From Thermodesulfobacterium hydrogeniphilum (GTDB taxonomy: Bacteria; Desulfobacterota; Thermodesulfobacteria; Thermodesulfobacteriales; Thermodesulfobacteriaceae), in contig NZ_JQKW01000007.1 in the NCBI RefSeq assembly GCF_000746255.1, forward strand, positions 186,001 to 250,000: a stretch of DNA of 64,000 nt. Reading direction: 5' to 3'. The notes under the pieces are model-generated. The model made no database searches. It worked only from the letters and a program-made list of their open reading frames with translations, and was not told the origin of the DNA. The stretch's first letter is position 1. Each line of letters starts with the position of its first letter. The position numbers and the translations under genes were made by a program. Shown piece after piece: positions 36,480 to 45,903 of this stretch.

Positions 36480-37943
36480 ATGGCAAAACTTCTCATTAAT
36501 TATGCACCTTTTGAGATAAGAGTAGGTCTTATAGAAAATGGACAATTAGTAGAATTTTATGTAGAAAGACCCTCAGATAAAGGCTTAGTTGGGAATATTT
36601 ATAAAGGAAAGGTGGTAAGAGTTGTTCCAGGAATAAATTCTGCATTTTTAGATCTTGGTCTTTCAAGAACAGCTTTTCTCTTTGGTGATGATATAATGCC
36701 TTCTTCAGAGATAGATTGGGGTAAAGAAAGTGTAATGATAAGTAATTTACATGAAGTTCTTAAAGAAGGTCAGGAAATTTTGGTTCAGGTTATAAAAGAA
36801 CCTATTGGTAATAAAGGAGCCAGAGTCTCAACAAATCTTACTCTTCCAGGCCATTATTTAGTATATCTTCCTTATATGAATCGTATAGGGGTGTCAAGAA
36901 AAATTAAAGATGAAAAAGAAAGAACCAGATTAAAAAAAATAGTAGAAAAAATAAGACCAGAAAATACAGGCTGGATTATCAGAACCGCAGCTGTAGATGC
37001 CATAGAGGAAGAATTAAAATCAGAAATGGAATTTCTTTTATGTTTATGGAATGAAATTAAAGAAAAAGCTGAAAAATTTAAAGCACCGGCTTTGATTTAT
37101 GAAGAACTTAATATAGCTTTAAGAGCAATTAGAGACCTTTTTAATAAAGAAATTTCTGCTATAGTGGTTGATGATAAAAAATTTTATGAAGAAATAAAAA
37201 ATTTTTTAGAAAGATACTTTCCCAATTTAGCACCTTATGTAGAACTTTATCAGGGAAGAGAAGACATTTTTGCAGTTCATGGAATTCAAATAGATGTTAA
37301 AAAGATATTATCTCGTAAAGTCTGGCTTAAATCTGGAGGTTTTATTGTTATAGAACCCTGTGAAGCTTTTACAGCTATAGATGTTAATACAGGAAGATAC
37401 ACAGGAACAAAAGAACTTGAAGAGACGGTTTTTAAAATAAATTTAGAGGCAGCTGAAGAAATAGCTTATCAATTAAGATTAAGAAATATAGGTGGATTGG
37501 TTATAATAGATTTTATAGATATGGAAGACCCTGAACATCAGGAACTGGTATTACAGACCTTGAAAGAGGCCATGAAAAAAGATAAAGCTAAAAATAGCTT
37601 TCTTCCTATCTCACCTTTAGGAATTTTACAGATGACGAGAGAAAGAAAAAGAGACTCCCTTTATCAGATTTTTTATGAAACCTGTCCTTATTGTCATGGA
37701 GAAGGTAAAATAAAAAATAAAAAGACGATTTATTATGAAATCCTTAGAAGACTAATAAAAATGGGACCTCATGTAAAAAATAAAAAGGTTCAAATAGAAA
37801 TTAATCCAGAATTATCAGAGGTTATAGGAGAGGAAATACAATACTTGGAAGATTTAGAAAAACAATATGGTTTTACTACGGTTTTAAAACCTAATAAAGA
37901 ATTTTTAATATACGAATATAAGTTTCATATTTTAAATGAATAA
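36480..37943 (+). CDS. rng: ribonuclease G/E family endoribonuclease
   Basis: 487 residues, the size of RNase G without the long degradosome-binding tail of RNase E. An S1-like region is near 35-120 (NIYKGKVVRVVPGINSAFLDLGLSRTAFLF). The DNase I-like catalytic core follows, with metal-binding EPCEAFTAIDVNTGR and IGGLVIIDFIDMEDPEHQ. The zinc-link motif CPYCHGEGKI joins protomers. It processes rRNA and mRNA 5' ends. It lies 3 bases after the purine phosphorylase gene and, with pnp, makes this an RNA-turnover operon. Confidence 0.95.
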   Translation: MAKLLINYAPFEIRVGLIENGQLVEFYVERPSDKGLVGNIYKGKVVRVVPGINSAFLDLGLSRTAFLFGDDIMPSSEIDWGKESVMISNLHEVLKEGQEILVQVIKEPIGNKGARVSTNLTLPGHYLVYLPYMNRIGVSRKIKDEKERTRLKKIVEKIRPENTGWIIRTAAVDAIEEELKSEMEFLLCLWNEIKEKAEKFKAPALIYEELNIALRAIRDLFNKEISAIVVDDKKFYEEIKNFLERYFPNLAPYVELYQGREDIFAVHGIQIDVKKILSRKVWLKSGGFIVIEPCEAFTAIDVNTGRYTGTKELEETVFKINLEAAEEIAYQLRLRNIGGLVIIDFIDMEDPEHQELVLQTLKEAMKKDKAKNSFLPISPLGILQMTRERKRDSLYQIFYETCPYCHGEGKIKNKKTIYYEILRRLIKMGPHVKNKKVQIEINPELSEVIGEEIQYLEDLEKQYGFTTVLKPNKEFLIYEYKFHILNE

Positions 37944-37946
37944 CAT

Positions 37947-38525
37947 ATGAAGTATCCTGCAGTATTTTTAGATAGAGATGGAACTATTAACGAAGAGGTT
38001 GGATATTTAAATGATCCCTCTCGTTTGAAATTATTACCTGGGGTAGCAGAGGCTTTAAAAATTTTAAAAAATGCAGGGTTTAAGCTTATTGTAATCACCA
38101 ATCAAAGTGGTCCTGCGAGAGGCTATTTTCCAAAGGAACTTGTTTTTGAAATAAATGAGCTTATTCAAAAAAGGCTCTCTAAAAAAGGTGTGATATTAGA
38201 TGATTTTTTTATCTGCTTTCATCATCCAGATGAAAGATGCAATTGTAGAAAACCTAAACCAGGATTAATTTTGCAGGCTTTAGAAAAATATCCTATAGAT
38301 TTGAAAAAATCTTATTTAATCGGTGATAAAATTATAGATATAGAAACTGCTAAAAGTTTAGGAATTAAAAATATTTTAGTCCTTACTGGATATGGTAAGG
38401 GTGAATTGAAATACATTGCTCCAAAAAAAAAGATTTATCCTGATTTTATAGCCAAAAATTTAAAAGAAGCAGCTGAAATTATTCTTAAAGATTTCAGGAA
38501 TTCAGGTGAGGATTTTAATAGTTAA
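37947..38525 (+). CDS. gmhB: D-glycero-D-manno-heptose 1,7-bisphosphate 7-phosphatase
   Basis: HAD-family phosphatase of 192 residues that makes heptose 1-phosphate for LPS core. Motifs are FLDRDGTINEEVGYL (8-22), VITNQSG (motif II), the zinc-binding CFHHPDERCNCRKPKPG (about 91-107) and LIGDKIIDIETAKSLGIK (motif IV, with Asp-Lys-Ile in place of the usual GD..D). It lies 3 bases after rng and overlaps the heptosyltransferase by 20 bases, which supports a heptose role. Confidence 0.92.
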   Translation: MKYPAVFLDRDGTINEEVGYLNDPSRLKLLPGVAEALKILKNAGFKLIVITNQSGPARGYFPKELVFEINELIQKRLSKKGVILDDFFICFHHPDERCNCRKPKPGLILQALEKYPIDLKKSYLIGDKIIDIETAKSLGIKNILVLTGYGKGELKYIAPKKKIYPDFIAKNLKEAAEIILKDFRNSGEDFNS

Positions 38526-39519
38526 ACTTTCAGCCTTAGGAGATGTGGTTCAAACTCTACCAGTCCTTACTCTTCTTAAAAAAACTTTACCTTCTGTTCA
38601 AATTGATTGGGTAATAGATAGAAGAAATGCAGAGATTTTGGTAGATCATCCTTATTTAAATAAACTTATTGTTTTTTCCAAAGATTTTCTTAAATCTCCT
38701 TTAAAATTATTAAAATTTTTTTTAGATTTAAGAAAAGAAAAGTATGATATAGCTATAGATTATCAAGGTCTTTTTAAAAGCGGTATTATTATAGGATTTT
38801 GTAAAGCTAAATATAAAGTGGGATTTAGTAATCACAGAGAAGGTAGTCCTTTATTTTATAATATTAAACTTCCTCCTTATGATAAAAATTTACATGCTGT
38901 AAGAAGATATTTAAATTTAACTAAGGAAGTTTTTAAAATTTTAGAAGTTCCTGATAATTGGGGAGAAAAAATACCTGAAGTTCACTGGTCTGAAGATATT
39001 TTTTTAAATAAGTTAAATTTTATTGACAAACCTTATATAATTTTTGTTCCTTCAGCTCGCTGGAAGACCAAGTTATGGCCTTTTTCTCATTGGGAGGATC
39101 TAATTAAAAAATGTAAGCACTTGGGAAAGGATTATGATATTTTTATTACAGGTTCTCCTTCAGATTCAGAGCTTAAAGCCTGGGCTGAGGTTATAGAAAA
39201 AAGATATTTTTATGTGAAATCTTTGGCAGGTAAGTTAAAACTAAAAGAGCTTGTTAGTCTAATTAAAGAAGCCAAAGTAGTGGTAACTGTAGATACAGGA
39301 CCCATGCATATAGCTTCAGCTTTGAAAGTTCCTACTATAGCTCTTTTCGGACCTACCTCTCCAGAAAGAACAGGTCCTTGGGGAGAAAGGGATGTTATTT
39401 TGAAAAGTTCTTTGCCTTGCAGTCCTTGTTTTAAAAAGGAATGTAAAAATTTTAAGTGTATGGAAAGTATTAATACAGAAGAAGTTAAAATGGCTTTAGA
39501 AAAACTTCTTATTTTTTAA
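38506..39519 (+). CDS. LPS heptosyltransferase (GT9 family)
   Basis: 337 residues starting at GTG 38506 (MRILIVKLSALGDVVQTLPV), the usual GT9 N-terminus; no upstream ATG fits. It shows the two Rossmann domains: IDYQGLFKSGIIIGFC, FVPSARWKTKLWP, VVTVDTGPMHIASALKVPTIALFGPTSPERTGPWG. A Cys-rich tail (PCSPCFKKECKNFKCMESI) is typical of heptosyltransferase II-like enzymes. It adds heptose to the LPS inner core at the cytoplasmic face. It overlaps gmhB by 20 bases and the convergent msbA by 4. Confidence 0.92.
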   Translation: MRILIVKLSALGDVVQTLPVLTLLKKTLPSVQIDWVIDRRNAEILVDHPYLNKLIVFSKDFLKSPLKLLKFFLDLRKEKYDIAIDYQGLFKSGIIIGFCKAKYKVGFSNHREGSPLFYNIKLPPYDKNLHAVRRYLNLTKEVFKILEVPDNWGEKIPEVHWSEDIFLNKLNFIDKPYIIFVPSARWKTKLWPFSHWEDLIKKCKHLGKDYDIFITGSPSDSELKAWAEVIEKRYFYVKSLAGKLKLKELVSLIKEAKVVVTVDTGPMHIASALKVPTIALFGPTSPERTGPWGERDVILKSSLPCSPCFKKECKNFKCMESINTEEVKMALEKLLIF

Positions 39520-41246
39520 GTTTTTTGAAAAGTTAAATATAAATTTTTATAAAGAGAACACCTTTCCAGAAGTTCCTGATGAGTGCCTTCTGCTACAATT
39601 TGTCCTTTATCAAGCACAAAGATTCTATCAGCTTTGTTAACAGTTGAAAGTCTATGAGCTATGATAATTATAGTGTAAGAGCCTTTAAAATTATCTAAAG
39701 CTTCTTGAATAGCTTGTTCTGTAATAGTATCAAGCTGACTTGTAGCCTCATCCAGAATAATAACAGGAGGTTTTTTTAGAAAAACTCTTGCTAAAGCAAG
39801 TCTTTGCTTTTGGCCTCCGGATAAAGAAAGGCCTTCTTCTCCCAGAACAGTATCATAACCCTTGGGAAGTTTTTCTATAAATTCATGAGCTTTAGCCAGT
39901 TTACAGGCTTTTATAATTTCTTCTTCTGTAGCTTCAGGTTTAGCCATAATTAAATTTTCTTTAATAGAAAGGTTAAAAAGGAAAGGCTCTTGTAAAACCA
40001 TTCCAAAAAGAGATCTTAAACTTAAAATATCAAAATCTTTAAGAAGTGTATTATCCAGATAAATTTTACCTTGTTGAGGATCATAGAATCTTGGAAGTAA
40101 AGAAACCAGAGTGGTTTTACCTGACCCACTTGGTCCTACAAGAGCTATAACTTTATTAGCAGGGATAAATAAATTAATATCTTTTAAAACCCATGATAAT
40201 TCTTCTGAATATTTGAAATAGACATTTTTAAATAAAAAACCCTTTTTAGGTGGAAAAGCTTTTAAATTTCCTCCTTTTTCTTCTTCTAATTGTAAAACCT
40301 CTTGAATTCTTGTCCAGGCTCCTTGGGCTTCTTTTAATCCTGTATAAGCTTTAGCTAATTTTCTCATTGGATTAAAAATAAGAAGAATGGCAGTTAGGAT
40401 AGATAAAAAGGCTCCTGGGCTTAAAGCTTCCCTTATAATTAAATATCCTCCATATCCTATTACTAAAGCTCCTCCTAAGCCCGTTACTGCATCAACTAAG
40501 CTTTTGGATCCTTCACGATACTTGGTTATTTTTAAACTCCATTTATAAAATTTATCAAGTTCTTTAGAAAAAAGTTCTATAATTTTTTCATAAGACCCAC
40601 TTAATTTTATTTCTTTTATTCCTCCTAAGATTTCATGCATTTTATGGGTTAATTCTCCAGTAGCATTTTGAGCTAATTTACGAGCTCTTCTGGTTTTAAA
40701 ACCTAAAATTTTTGCTCCAAAGATGATTATGGGAACAGTAGAAAAAGCTATTAAAGTTAAATCCCATTTTTGTAAAAAAGCAACTATTAATAAAGAAAGA
40801 ACAGTAAGGCTCTCTTTAAAAATGGTTTGAAAGGTATTTCCTAAAATTGGTTCTATTTGAGCAGTATCGTTAATAACTCTTGAAACTGTTTGCCCTGTAG
40901 TTTGTTTGCTTAATTTTAAAACAGGCAGAAATAAACATTTTTTAAAAAGCTCTAACCTTACAAGATTTACTACTCCTGTAGAAACAGCTTTCATAAAATA
41001 AGCCTGAAGTAAAGAAAAAAAGCCCAATAAAGTAAAAATTATGATTAAAAAAGGAGGGACAAACTTGAAATATTCATAATGCTTTTCCACAAAAACAAAA
41101 TTAAAAACAGGTTTTATAGCCCAGGTACTAAAACCTGTAATAAGAGAAGTTAAAACTGCACAAGTTAGACCTATGAAAAATTTTTTCCAAAAAGGTCTAA
41201 TAAAAGAAAAAATGGTTTTTATAAAAGAAAAAAGATCACTTTTCAA
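39516..41246 (-). CDS. msbA: lipid A/LPS flippase MsbA-type ABC exporter
   Basis: 576 residues: an N-terminal six-helix exporter domain (about 20-310) and a C-terminal ATPase with GPSGSGKTTLVSLLPRFYDP (Walker A), GMVLQEPFLFNLSIKENL (Q-loop), LSLSGGQKQRLALARVFLK (signature) and VIILDEATSQLDTITEQ (Walker B). The transmembrane region (FISL-, SRVINDTAQIE, and a lipid-exporter-like layout) together with LPS genes next door supports flipping of lipid A-core across the inner membrane. It follows htpX by 9 bases. Confidence 0.9.
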   Translation of the reverse strand: MKSDLFSFIKTIFSFIRPFWKKFFIGLTCAVLTSLITGFSTWAIKPVFNFVFVEKHYEYFKFVPPFLIIIFTLLGFFSLLQAYFMKAVSTGVVNLVRLELFKKCLFLPVLKLSKQTTGQTVSRVINDTAQIEPILGNTFQTIFKESLTVLSLLIVAFLQKWDLTLIAFSTVPIIIFGAKILGFKTRRARKLAQNATGELTHKMHEILGGIKEIKLSGSYEKIIELFSKELDKFYKWSLKITKYREGSKSLVDAVTGLGGALVIGYGGYLIIREALSPGAFLSILTAILLIFNPMRKLAKAYTGLKEAQGAWTRIQEVLQLEEEKGGNLKAFPPKKGFLFKNVYFKYSEELSWVLKDINLFIPANKVIALVGPSGSGKTTLVSLLPRFYDPQQGKIYLDNTLLKDFDILSLRSLFGMVLQEPFLFNLSIKENLIMAKPEATEEEIIKACKLAKAHEFIEKLPKGYDTVLGEEGLSLSGGQKQRLALARVFLKKPPVIILDEATSQLDTITEQAIQEALDNFKGSYTIIIIAHRLSTVNKADRIFVLDKGQIVAEGTHQELLERCSLYKNLYLTFQKT

Positions 41247-41255
41247 GAAAACCTC

Positions 41256-42119
41256 TTATTTAATTTCTTTAGCAAGTTTTACAAGTTTTTCAATTCTTTC
41301 CTCAACAGGAGGATGTGTAGAAAGTAGTTTTAAAAGGGTTCCTCCTGAAAGAGGGTTTACTATATACATTTGAGCATGAGCAGGATTTATATCCATAGGA
41401 TAGGCTCTATTCCATTCTTCAAGTTTTTTTAAAGCACTGGCTAAAGCTAAAGGATTTTTAATAATTTTAGCCCCAGTTTCATCAGCAAGAAATTCTCTAC
41501 TTCTACTTATAGCAAGTTGAATAAGGGTAGCAGCAATAGGAACTACAATTATAGCAATAAGGGTTGCAATAAAAGCTAAAGGATTTCCACTATCCTCATC
41601 ATCTCTATGAAAGCCCCCAAATATAAGAGCCCATTGAGCTATCTGAGCTAAATAAGTAATAGCTCCTACAAGAACTGCAGCAATAGTAGAAATCAAAATG
41701 TCTCTATTTTTTATATGAGAAATTTCATGAGCTATTACTCCTTTTAATTCATCCCGTGTCAGAAGCTTTCTTATACCAGAAGTTACAGCTACTACACCAT
41801 TTTTAGGATTTCTTCCTGTAGCAAATGCGTTGGGGGTTTCAACAGGTATAATATAAACCTTAGGTTTAGGAATACCAGCTTTTCTTGCAACTTCTTCTAC
41901 TATAGCATGAAGCTCTGGATCCTGATGAGGTTCTACAGGTACAGCCCCGCTTGTTGCTAAAACAATTTTATCAGAAAAGAAATAAGCAATAAAATTCATT
42001 AATCCTGCCATAATTAAAGCTATAGTAGCTCCTGTTTTTCCTCCAATAAGATTACCTGCTACAATAAAAAGAACTGTTAATATAGCCAAAAAGAAAAAAG
42101 TTTTAAATACATTATACAT
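41256..42119 (-). CDS. htpX: HtpX-type membrane zinc metalloprotease
   Basis: 287 residues, M48 family. It has two N-terminal membrane helices (about 5-50), the zinc site HEISH (about 129-133) after GVIA, two further helices near 145-195, and the distal ligand SREFLADETGAKI. The C-terminus has LLSTHPPVEERI. HtpX degrades misfolded inner-membrane proteins, often as part of envelope stress response. The active site faces the cytoplasm. It precedes msbA. Confidence 0.95.
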   Translation of the reverse strand: MYNVFKTFFFLAILTVLFIVAGNLIGGKTGATIALIMAGLMNFIAYFFSDKIVLATSGAVPVEPHQDPELHAIVEEVARKAGIPKPKVYIIPVETPNAFATGRNPKNGVVAVTSGIRKLLTRDELKGVIAHEISHIKNRDILISTIAAVLVGAITYLAQIAQWALIFGGFHRDDEDSGNPLAFIATLIAIIVVPIAATLIQLAISRSREFLADETGAKIIKNPLALASALKKLEEWNRAYPMDINPAHAQMYIVNPLSGGTLLKLLSTHPPVEERIEKLVKLAKEIK

Positions 42120-42151
42120 ATACTAACCCCTTTTTATATTTTTGAATTTAT

Positions 42152-42179
42152 AAAATAAGAAAAATTAAAAAGTTGTCAA
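42152..42179 (-). promoter_or_regulatory. putative promoter of htpX-msbA
   Basis: Minus strand consensus TTGACA (42174-42179) and TATTTT (42152-42157) with a 16-base spacer, about 30 bases before htpX. Confidence 0.5.
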
Positions 42180-42229
42180 GATTTATAGAAATGAAGAACT
42201 TTATAATTTGTAATAAAAATTTGCTACTA

Positions 42230-42259
42230 TTGACATCCTTAATATTTAGGAAATACTTT
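42230..42259 (+). promoter_or_regulatory. putative promoter of the RACo-like gene
   Basis: TTGACA (42230-42235) and TACTTT (42254-42259) with an 18-base spacer. The -10 overlaps an AT-rich inverted repeat, AAATACTT (42251-42258) and AAGTATTT (42270-42277), just before the ribosome-binding site. Confidence 0.4.
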
Positions 42260-42294
42260 AATTCTTAAGAAGTATTTTTTTGAGGAGGTAAAGA

Positions 42295-44157
42295 ATGTTT
42301 AAGATAAAATTTTTACCTTATAATATAGAGGCTGAAGTTTTTCCTGAGGAGACTATCTTAGAAATAGCTATGAGATATGGTATTCATATCAACGCTTCTT
42401 GCGGAGGAGTAGGAAGTTGTAATAAGTGTAAAATTATAATTGAAGAAGGGAAAGTAAAAGGAGAACTAATAGAAGGAAAATATTATAAAGCCTGTGCCAC
42501 AATTCCTCTTTCTGATTTAGTTGTAAGAATCCCTGTAGAAAGCGAAGTAGATAGGAGAGCTTTATTAAGAAAACCAAAGAAAAGAGCTCAAGCTTTAGTT
42601 TTAGAGAAAAAAGAACCGGTTGAATCTCCTTATCAAAAATTATATTTTCAATTAAATCCTCCTACTATTGAAGAAAATTTAGCAGATTGGATAAGACTTA
42701 AAAGGGCTTTAAATAAACAAAATATTTCTAATCCTGAAATAAATTTAAATTTTTTACAGAAACTTCCTTATACTTTAAGAGAACAGGATTTTCAAATTAC
42801 TTTAAATGTATATCATGATCCCCGCAAAGACAGATTTTATCTTTTAGATATAGAATCAGGAGATAAAAGAAATATTAATCTTGGAGTTGCTATAGATATT
42901 GGAACAACCACTTTACAACTTGAATTGGTAGATCTAAACACAGGTGAGGTTTTAGCTTTTACCTCTGATTATAATCCTCAAATTAGTTATGGAGAAGATG
43001 TGATCAGTAGAATTGAATTTGCGAGAAAAAAAGATGGATTAAAACTTCTGGCAGAAAAAGTTAGAGAAAAGTTGAAAGAGTTAATAAAAGAACTGTTAAG
43101 GATTGCTAAGAGAGATTTAGATGAGATCAATTTAATTTCTGTAGCAGGAAACTCAGTTATGAGTCATTTATTTTTAGAGCTTGAGCCAAGATATTTAAGA
43201 GAATATCCCTATGTCCCAGCAACTACAGAATTTCCAATTATTTCTGCTAAGGATTTGGGATTGTCTTCAAAAGAAAGTACTTTGGTTCAATTAGCTCCTT
43301 GTAGAGCAAGTTATGTAGGAGGAGATATTACAGCTGGCGTTATAGCCTCATTGATAGCTGAGGAGGATCCACTTACTTTGTTTATAGATCTTGGAACCAA
43401 CGGAGAAATTGTGATAGGAAATAAAGATTTTTTAATATGTGCAGCCTGTTCTGCTGGTCCTGCTTTTGAAGGAGGAGGTATAAAACATGGAATGAGAGCT
43501 ACCAGCGGAGCTATAGAAGCAGTGAGTATAGATCCTATTAGTTTTGAACCTATGATTATAACCATAGGTAAAAAAAAGCCTCGTGGAATCTGCGGTTCAG
43601 GGATAATTTCTCTTTTAGCCAATTTATTCAGGGTGGGGCTTGTGGATAAAGCTGGTAAATATAGAAAAGACATAAAACATTCAAGATTAAGAGAAGGAGA
43701 AAATGGCTGGGAATATGTTTTGGTATGGAAAGAAGAAAGTGCTACAGGAGAGGATATAGTTTTTACAGAAAATGATATTGAAAATTTAATCAGAGCCAAA
43801 GGTGCTATGTTTGCAGGTTATCAGATTTTATTAGAATCTATAGGTTTATCTGTAAATGATTTGGAAAGGGTCTATTTAGCAGGAACATTTGGAACTTATA
43901 TTGATCTTGAAGAAGCTATAACCATAGGGCTTCTTCCTGATTTATCCCGGGAAAAATTTTATTTTTTAGGAAACACCAGTCTTAAAGGAGCAAAATTTGC
44001 TCTTTTATATAAAGATACCCTTTTAAAAATGGAAAAAGTTGTTAATATGATGACTCATATAGAACTTTCTAATTATCCAAATTATATGGATTATTATATG
44101 GCTGCTTTATTTTTACCTCATACAGATGAAAATCTCTTTCCATCAGTTAAAATATAA
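42295..44157 (+). CDS. RACo-like ASKHA ATPase with N-terminal [2Fe-2S] ferredoxin domain
   Basis: 620 residues. Residues 1-85 form a plant-type ferredoxin domain (NASCGGVGSCNKCKI and a later CATIP give the four Cys ligands). After a linker, an actin-like ATPase follows: GVAIDIGTTTLQLELVDL (about 197-214), AGNSVMSHLFL, LFIDLGTNGEIVIG, GPAFEGGGIKHGMRA and LAGTFGTYIDLEEAITIGLLPD. This is the architecture of RACo/RamA-type activators that reduce inactive cobalt in corrinoid proteins with ATP. It suggests a corrinoid methyltransferase or Wood-Ljungdahl enzyme elsewhere. TGAGGAGG precedes the ATG. psd and pssA follow, an unrelated pathway. Confidence 0.9.
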   Translation: MFKIKFLPYNIEAEVFPEETILEIAMRYGIHINASCGGVGSCNKCKIIIEEGKVKGELIEGKYYKACATIPLSDLVVRIPVESEVDRRALLRKPKKRAQALVLEKKEPVESPYQKLYFQLNPPTIEENLADWIRLKRALNKQNISNPEINLNFLQKLPYTLREQDFQITLNVYHDPRKDRFYLLDIESGDKRNINLGVAIDIGTTTLQLELVDLNTGEVLAFTSDYNPQISYGEDVISRIEFARKKDGLKLLAEKVREKLKELIKELLRIAKRDLDEINLISVAGNSVMSHLFLELEPRYLREYPYVPATTEFPIISAKDLGLSSKESTLVQLAPCRASYVGGDITAGVIASLIAEEDPLTLFIDLGTNGEIVIGNKDFLICAACSAGPAFEGGGIKHGMRATSGAIEAVSIDPISFEPMIITIGKKKPRGICGSGIISLLANLFRVGLVDKAGKYRKDIKHSRLREGENGWEYVLVWKEESATGEDIVFTENDIENLIRAKGAMFAGYQILLESIGLSVNDLERVYLAGTFGTYIDLEEAITIGLLPDLSREKFYFLGNTSLKGAKFALLYKDTLLKMEKVVNMMTHIELSNYPNYMDYYMAALFLPHTDENLFPSVKI

Positions 44158-44171
44158 AAGAGGGTAAAGTT

Positions 44172-44816
44172 ATGATTCATAAAGAAGGTTATCCATGGGT
44201 TTTATATCCTTTGGTTTTTTCAGCAGGTTCTGCGATTTTGAAAAAGAAAAAAATAGCTCTGTTAGGATTAGCCATAAGCTCTTTAAATGCCTATTTTTTT
44301 AGAAATCCAAAAAGAGAGCCTATTTTTAATCCAGAGTTGATAATTTCTCCTGCTGATGGAAAAGTGGTTGTCTGTCAGATAGAAGAAAATTTAGAGTGGT
44401 ATCCTGAACCTCTTTGGAGAATAGGTATATTTATGCGTATGTGGGATGTTCATATAAATAGAAGTCCTATTACAGGAAAAATATTGAAGATGAGTTATCT
44501 ACAAGGAGAAAAAAATCCTGTTTTTAAAGATTCTGCTTTTCAAAAGAATGAAAAACAAATTTATTTAATAGAAAGAGAAGATAATATGCCTTTTTGGGTA
44601 ATTCAAATAGCAGGGATAGTTGCAAGAAGAATAAAAAGTTTTGTTCTTCCAGGAGATGATTTAGTGGCAGGAGATCCTATAGGAATTATAAAATTCAGCT
44701 CAAGAGTAGAATTATTCTTCCCTGTAAAAGGTGCAGAAATTTATGTTAAAGAAGGGCACAAAGTTTTTGCAGGAGAAACTGTTTTAGGAAGATTACCTTT
44801 AAAGAAAAATCCATGA
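44172..44816 (+). CDS. psd: phosphatidylserine decarboxylase proenzyme, short type
   Basis: 214 residues of the short (archaeal-type) Psd family: YFFRNPKRE, ISPADGKVV, FMRMWDVHINRSPITGKI (His of the catalytic region), QIAGIVARRI and GIIKFSSRVELFFP. The pyruvoyl cofactor forms by self-cleavage before a Ser; here the usual Gly-Ser is Ser176-Ser177. It converts phosphatidylserine to phosphatidylethanolamine at the inner membrane, with one or two hydrophobic segments near the N-terminus. It overlaps pssA by 4 bases, which supplies its substrate. Confidence 0.93.
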   Translation: MIHKEGYPWVLYPLVFSAGSAILKKKKIALLGLAISSLNAYFFRNPKREPIFNPELIISPADGKVVVCQIEENLEWYPEPLWRIGIFMRMWDVHINRSPITGKILKMSYLQGEKNPVFKDSAFQKNEKQIYLIEREDNMPFWVIQIAGIVARRIKSFVLPGDDLVAGDPIGIIKFSSRVELFFPVKGAEIYVKEGHKVFAGETVLGRLPLKKNP

Positions 44817-45526
44817 TTTATCTTTTACCTAATATTTTTACTACTCTAAACATATTCTGTGGATATTTTTCTATTATTTCTACAATTAATGGAGATTTAG
44901 AAAAAGCAAGCTGGGCTATATTTTTGGCTATGGTTTTTGATATTTTTGATGGTCGTATTGCAAGATTTATTAAAAGAACTTCCAATTTTGGTTTGGAATA
45001 TGATTCTCTATGTGATCTTGTATCTTTTGGGATAGCTCCATCTTTACTTATTTATCAATTTATTTTAAAGGATTTTGGGAAAGCAGGATGGTTAGCCTGC
45101 TTTCTTTATACAACCTGTGTAGCCTTAAGGTTAGCAAGATTTAATGTGAGGGCTTCCTCAGGATTAAGTTATTTTGAAGGGCTTCCTTCTCCAGCTGGTG
45201 CAGCTATTTTAGCTTCAGTAGTATTATTTTTTACTAAAACTTTTACAACCTTTTCTTATATTAATTGGATTGTTTTAATTTTAGTATATGTAGTTTCATA
45301 TTTATTGGTTTCTCCGATACAGTATCCCAGTTTTAAAGAAATAAAAATAAAAAAGGCTCAAACTTTTTATTTTTTGGTGTTTTTTGTTATAGGATTTACT
45401 ATAGTGGCTTCCCATCCTTCCACTACATTGTTAGTGATAATAACTTTTTATATTTTGTTAGGACCTTTTCTTTTTTTTAAAAATACAGGACTTAAGATTA
45501 TTAAAAAGTTTAATAGAAAAAGTTAG
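44813..45526 (+). CDS. pssA: CDP-diacylglycerol--serine O-phosphatidyltransferase
   Basis: 237-residue integral membrane enzyme of the CDP-alcohol phosphatidyltransferase family. The signature is FDGRIARFIKRTSNFGLEYDSLCDLVSFG (DG-x2-AR-x(n)-G-x3-D-x3-D), near residues 43-72, surrounded by about seven helices. It makes phosphatidylserine, which Psd then decarboxylates, so psd-pssA form a phosphatidylethanolamine module. It ends about 95 bases before the RemA-like gene. Confidence 0.95.
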   Translation: MIYLLPNIFTTLNIFCGYFSIISTINGDLEKASWAIFLAMVFDIFDGRIARFIKRTSNFGLEYDSLCDLVSFGIAPSLLIYQFILKDFGKAGWLACFLYTTCVALRLARFNVRASSGLSYFEGLPSPAGAAILASVVLFFTKTFTTFSYINWIVLILVYVVSYLLVSPIQYPSFKEIKIKKAQTFYFLVFFVIGFTIVASHPSTTLLVIITFYILLGPFLFFKNTGLKIIKKFNRKS

Positions 45527-45621
45527 AATTTTTGAGAAAAATTGACAAAATAAAAAATTGCTTTAAAATATTTATATTAAATTGGTTATAATTTGTTAAA
45601 TTTCTTTAAAGGAGGAATAAA

Positions 45622-45903
45622 ATGTCTTGCAGTTGTAAATTATTAAATATTGGTTTTGGTAATTTTGTAGTAGCAGACAGAATTATAGCTATTGTAAACC
45701 CCAATTCAGCTCCTATGAAGAGGCTTAAAGAAGAAGCTAAAGAAACAAAAAGATTAATTGATGCCACTCAAGGGCGTAAAACCAGATCTATTATAATAAC
45801 AGATAGTAATCATGTTATTCTTTCTGCTATCCAGGCTGAAACTGTAGCTCAGAGATTAATGAGTGATACTTTAGAAAAGTTTGAAAAAGGTGATGAAGAA
45901 TAA
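45622..45903 (+). CDS. RemA-like regulatory protein (DUF370)
   Basis: 93 residues. The core ([29 protein letters not shown], then [27 protein letters not shown]) matches DUF370; in Bacillus the homologue RemA is a DNA-binding regulator of biofilm matrix genes. An unusual N-terminal MSCSC adds two cysteines. It is placed directly before gmk, the usual family neighbourhood. AAAGGAGG precedes the ATG. TTGACA lies at 45542-45547 and TATAAT at 45587-45592, but they are not at promoter spacing from one another. Confidence 0.9.
   Translation: MSCSCKLLNIGFGNFVVADRIIAIVNPNSAPMKRLKEEAKETKRLIDATQGRKTRSIIITDSNHVILSAIQAETVAQRLMSDTLEKFEKGDEE

Noticed and set aside
43311-43799. 162-codon open frame antisense to the RACo-like gene
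   Set aside because: It mirrors well-supported coding sequence, has Ser/Ile/Pro-rich shadow composition and no ribosome-binding site.
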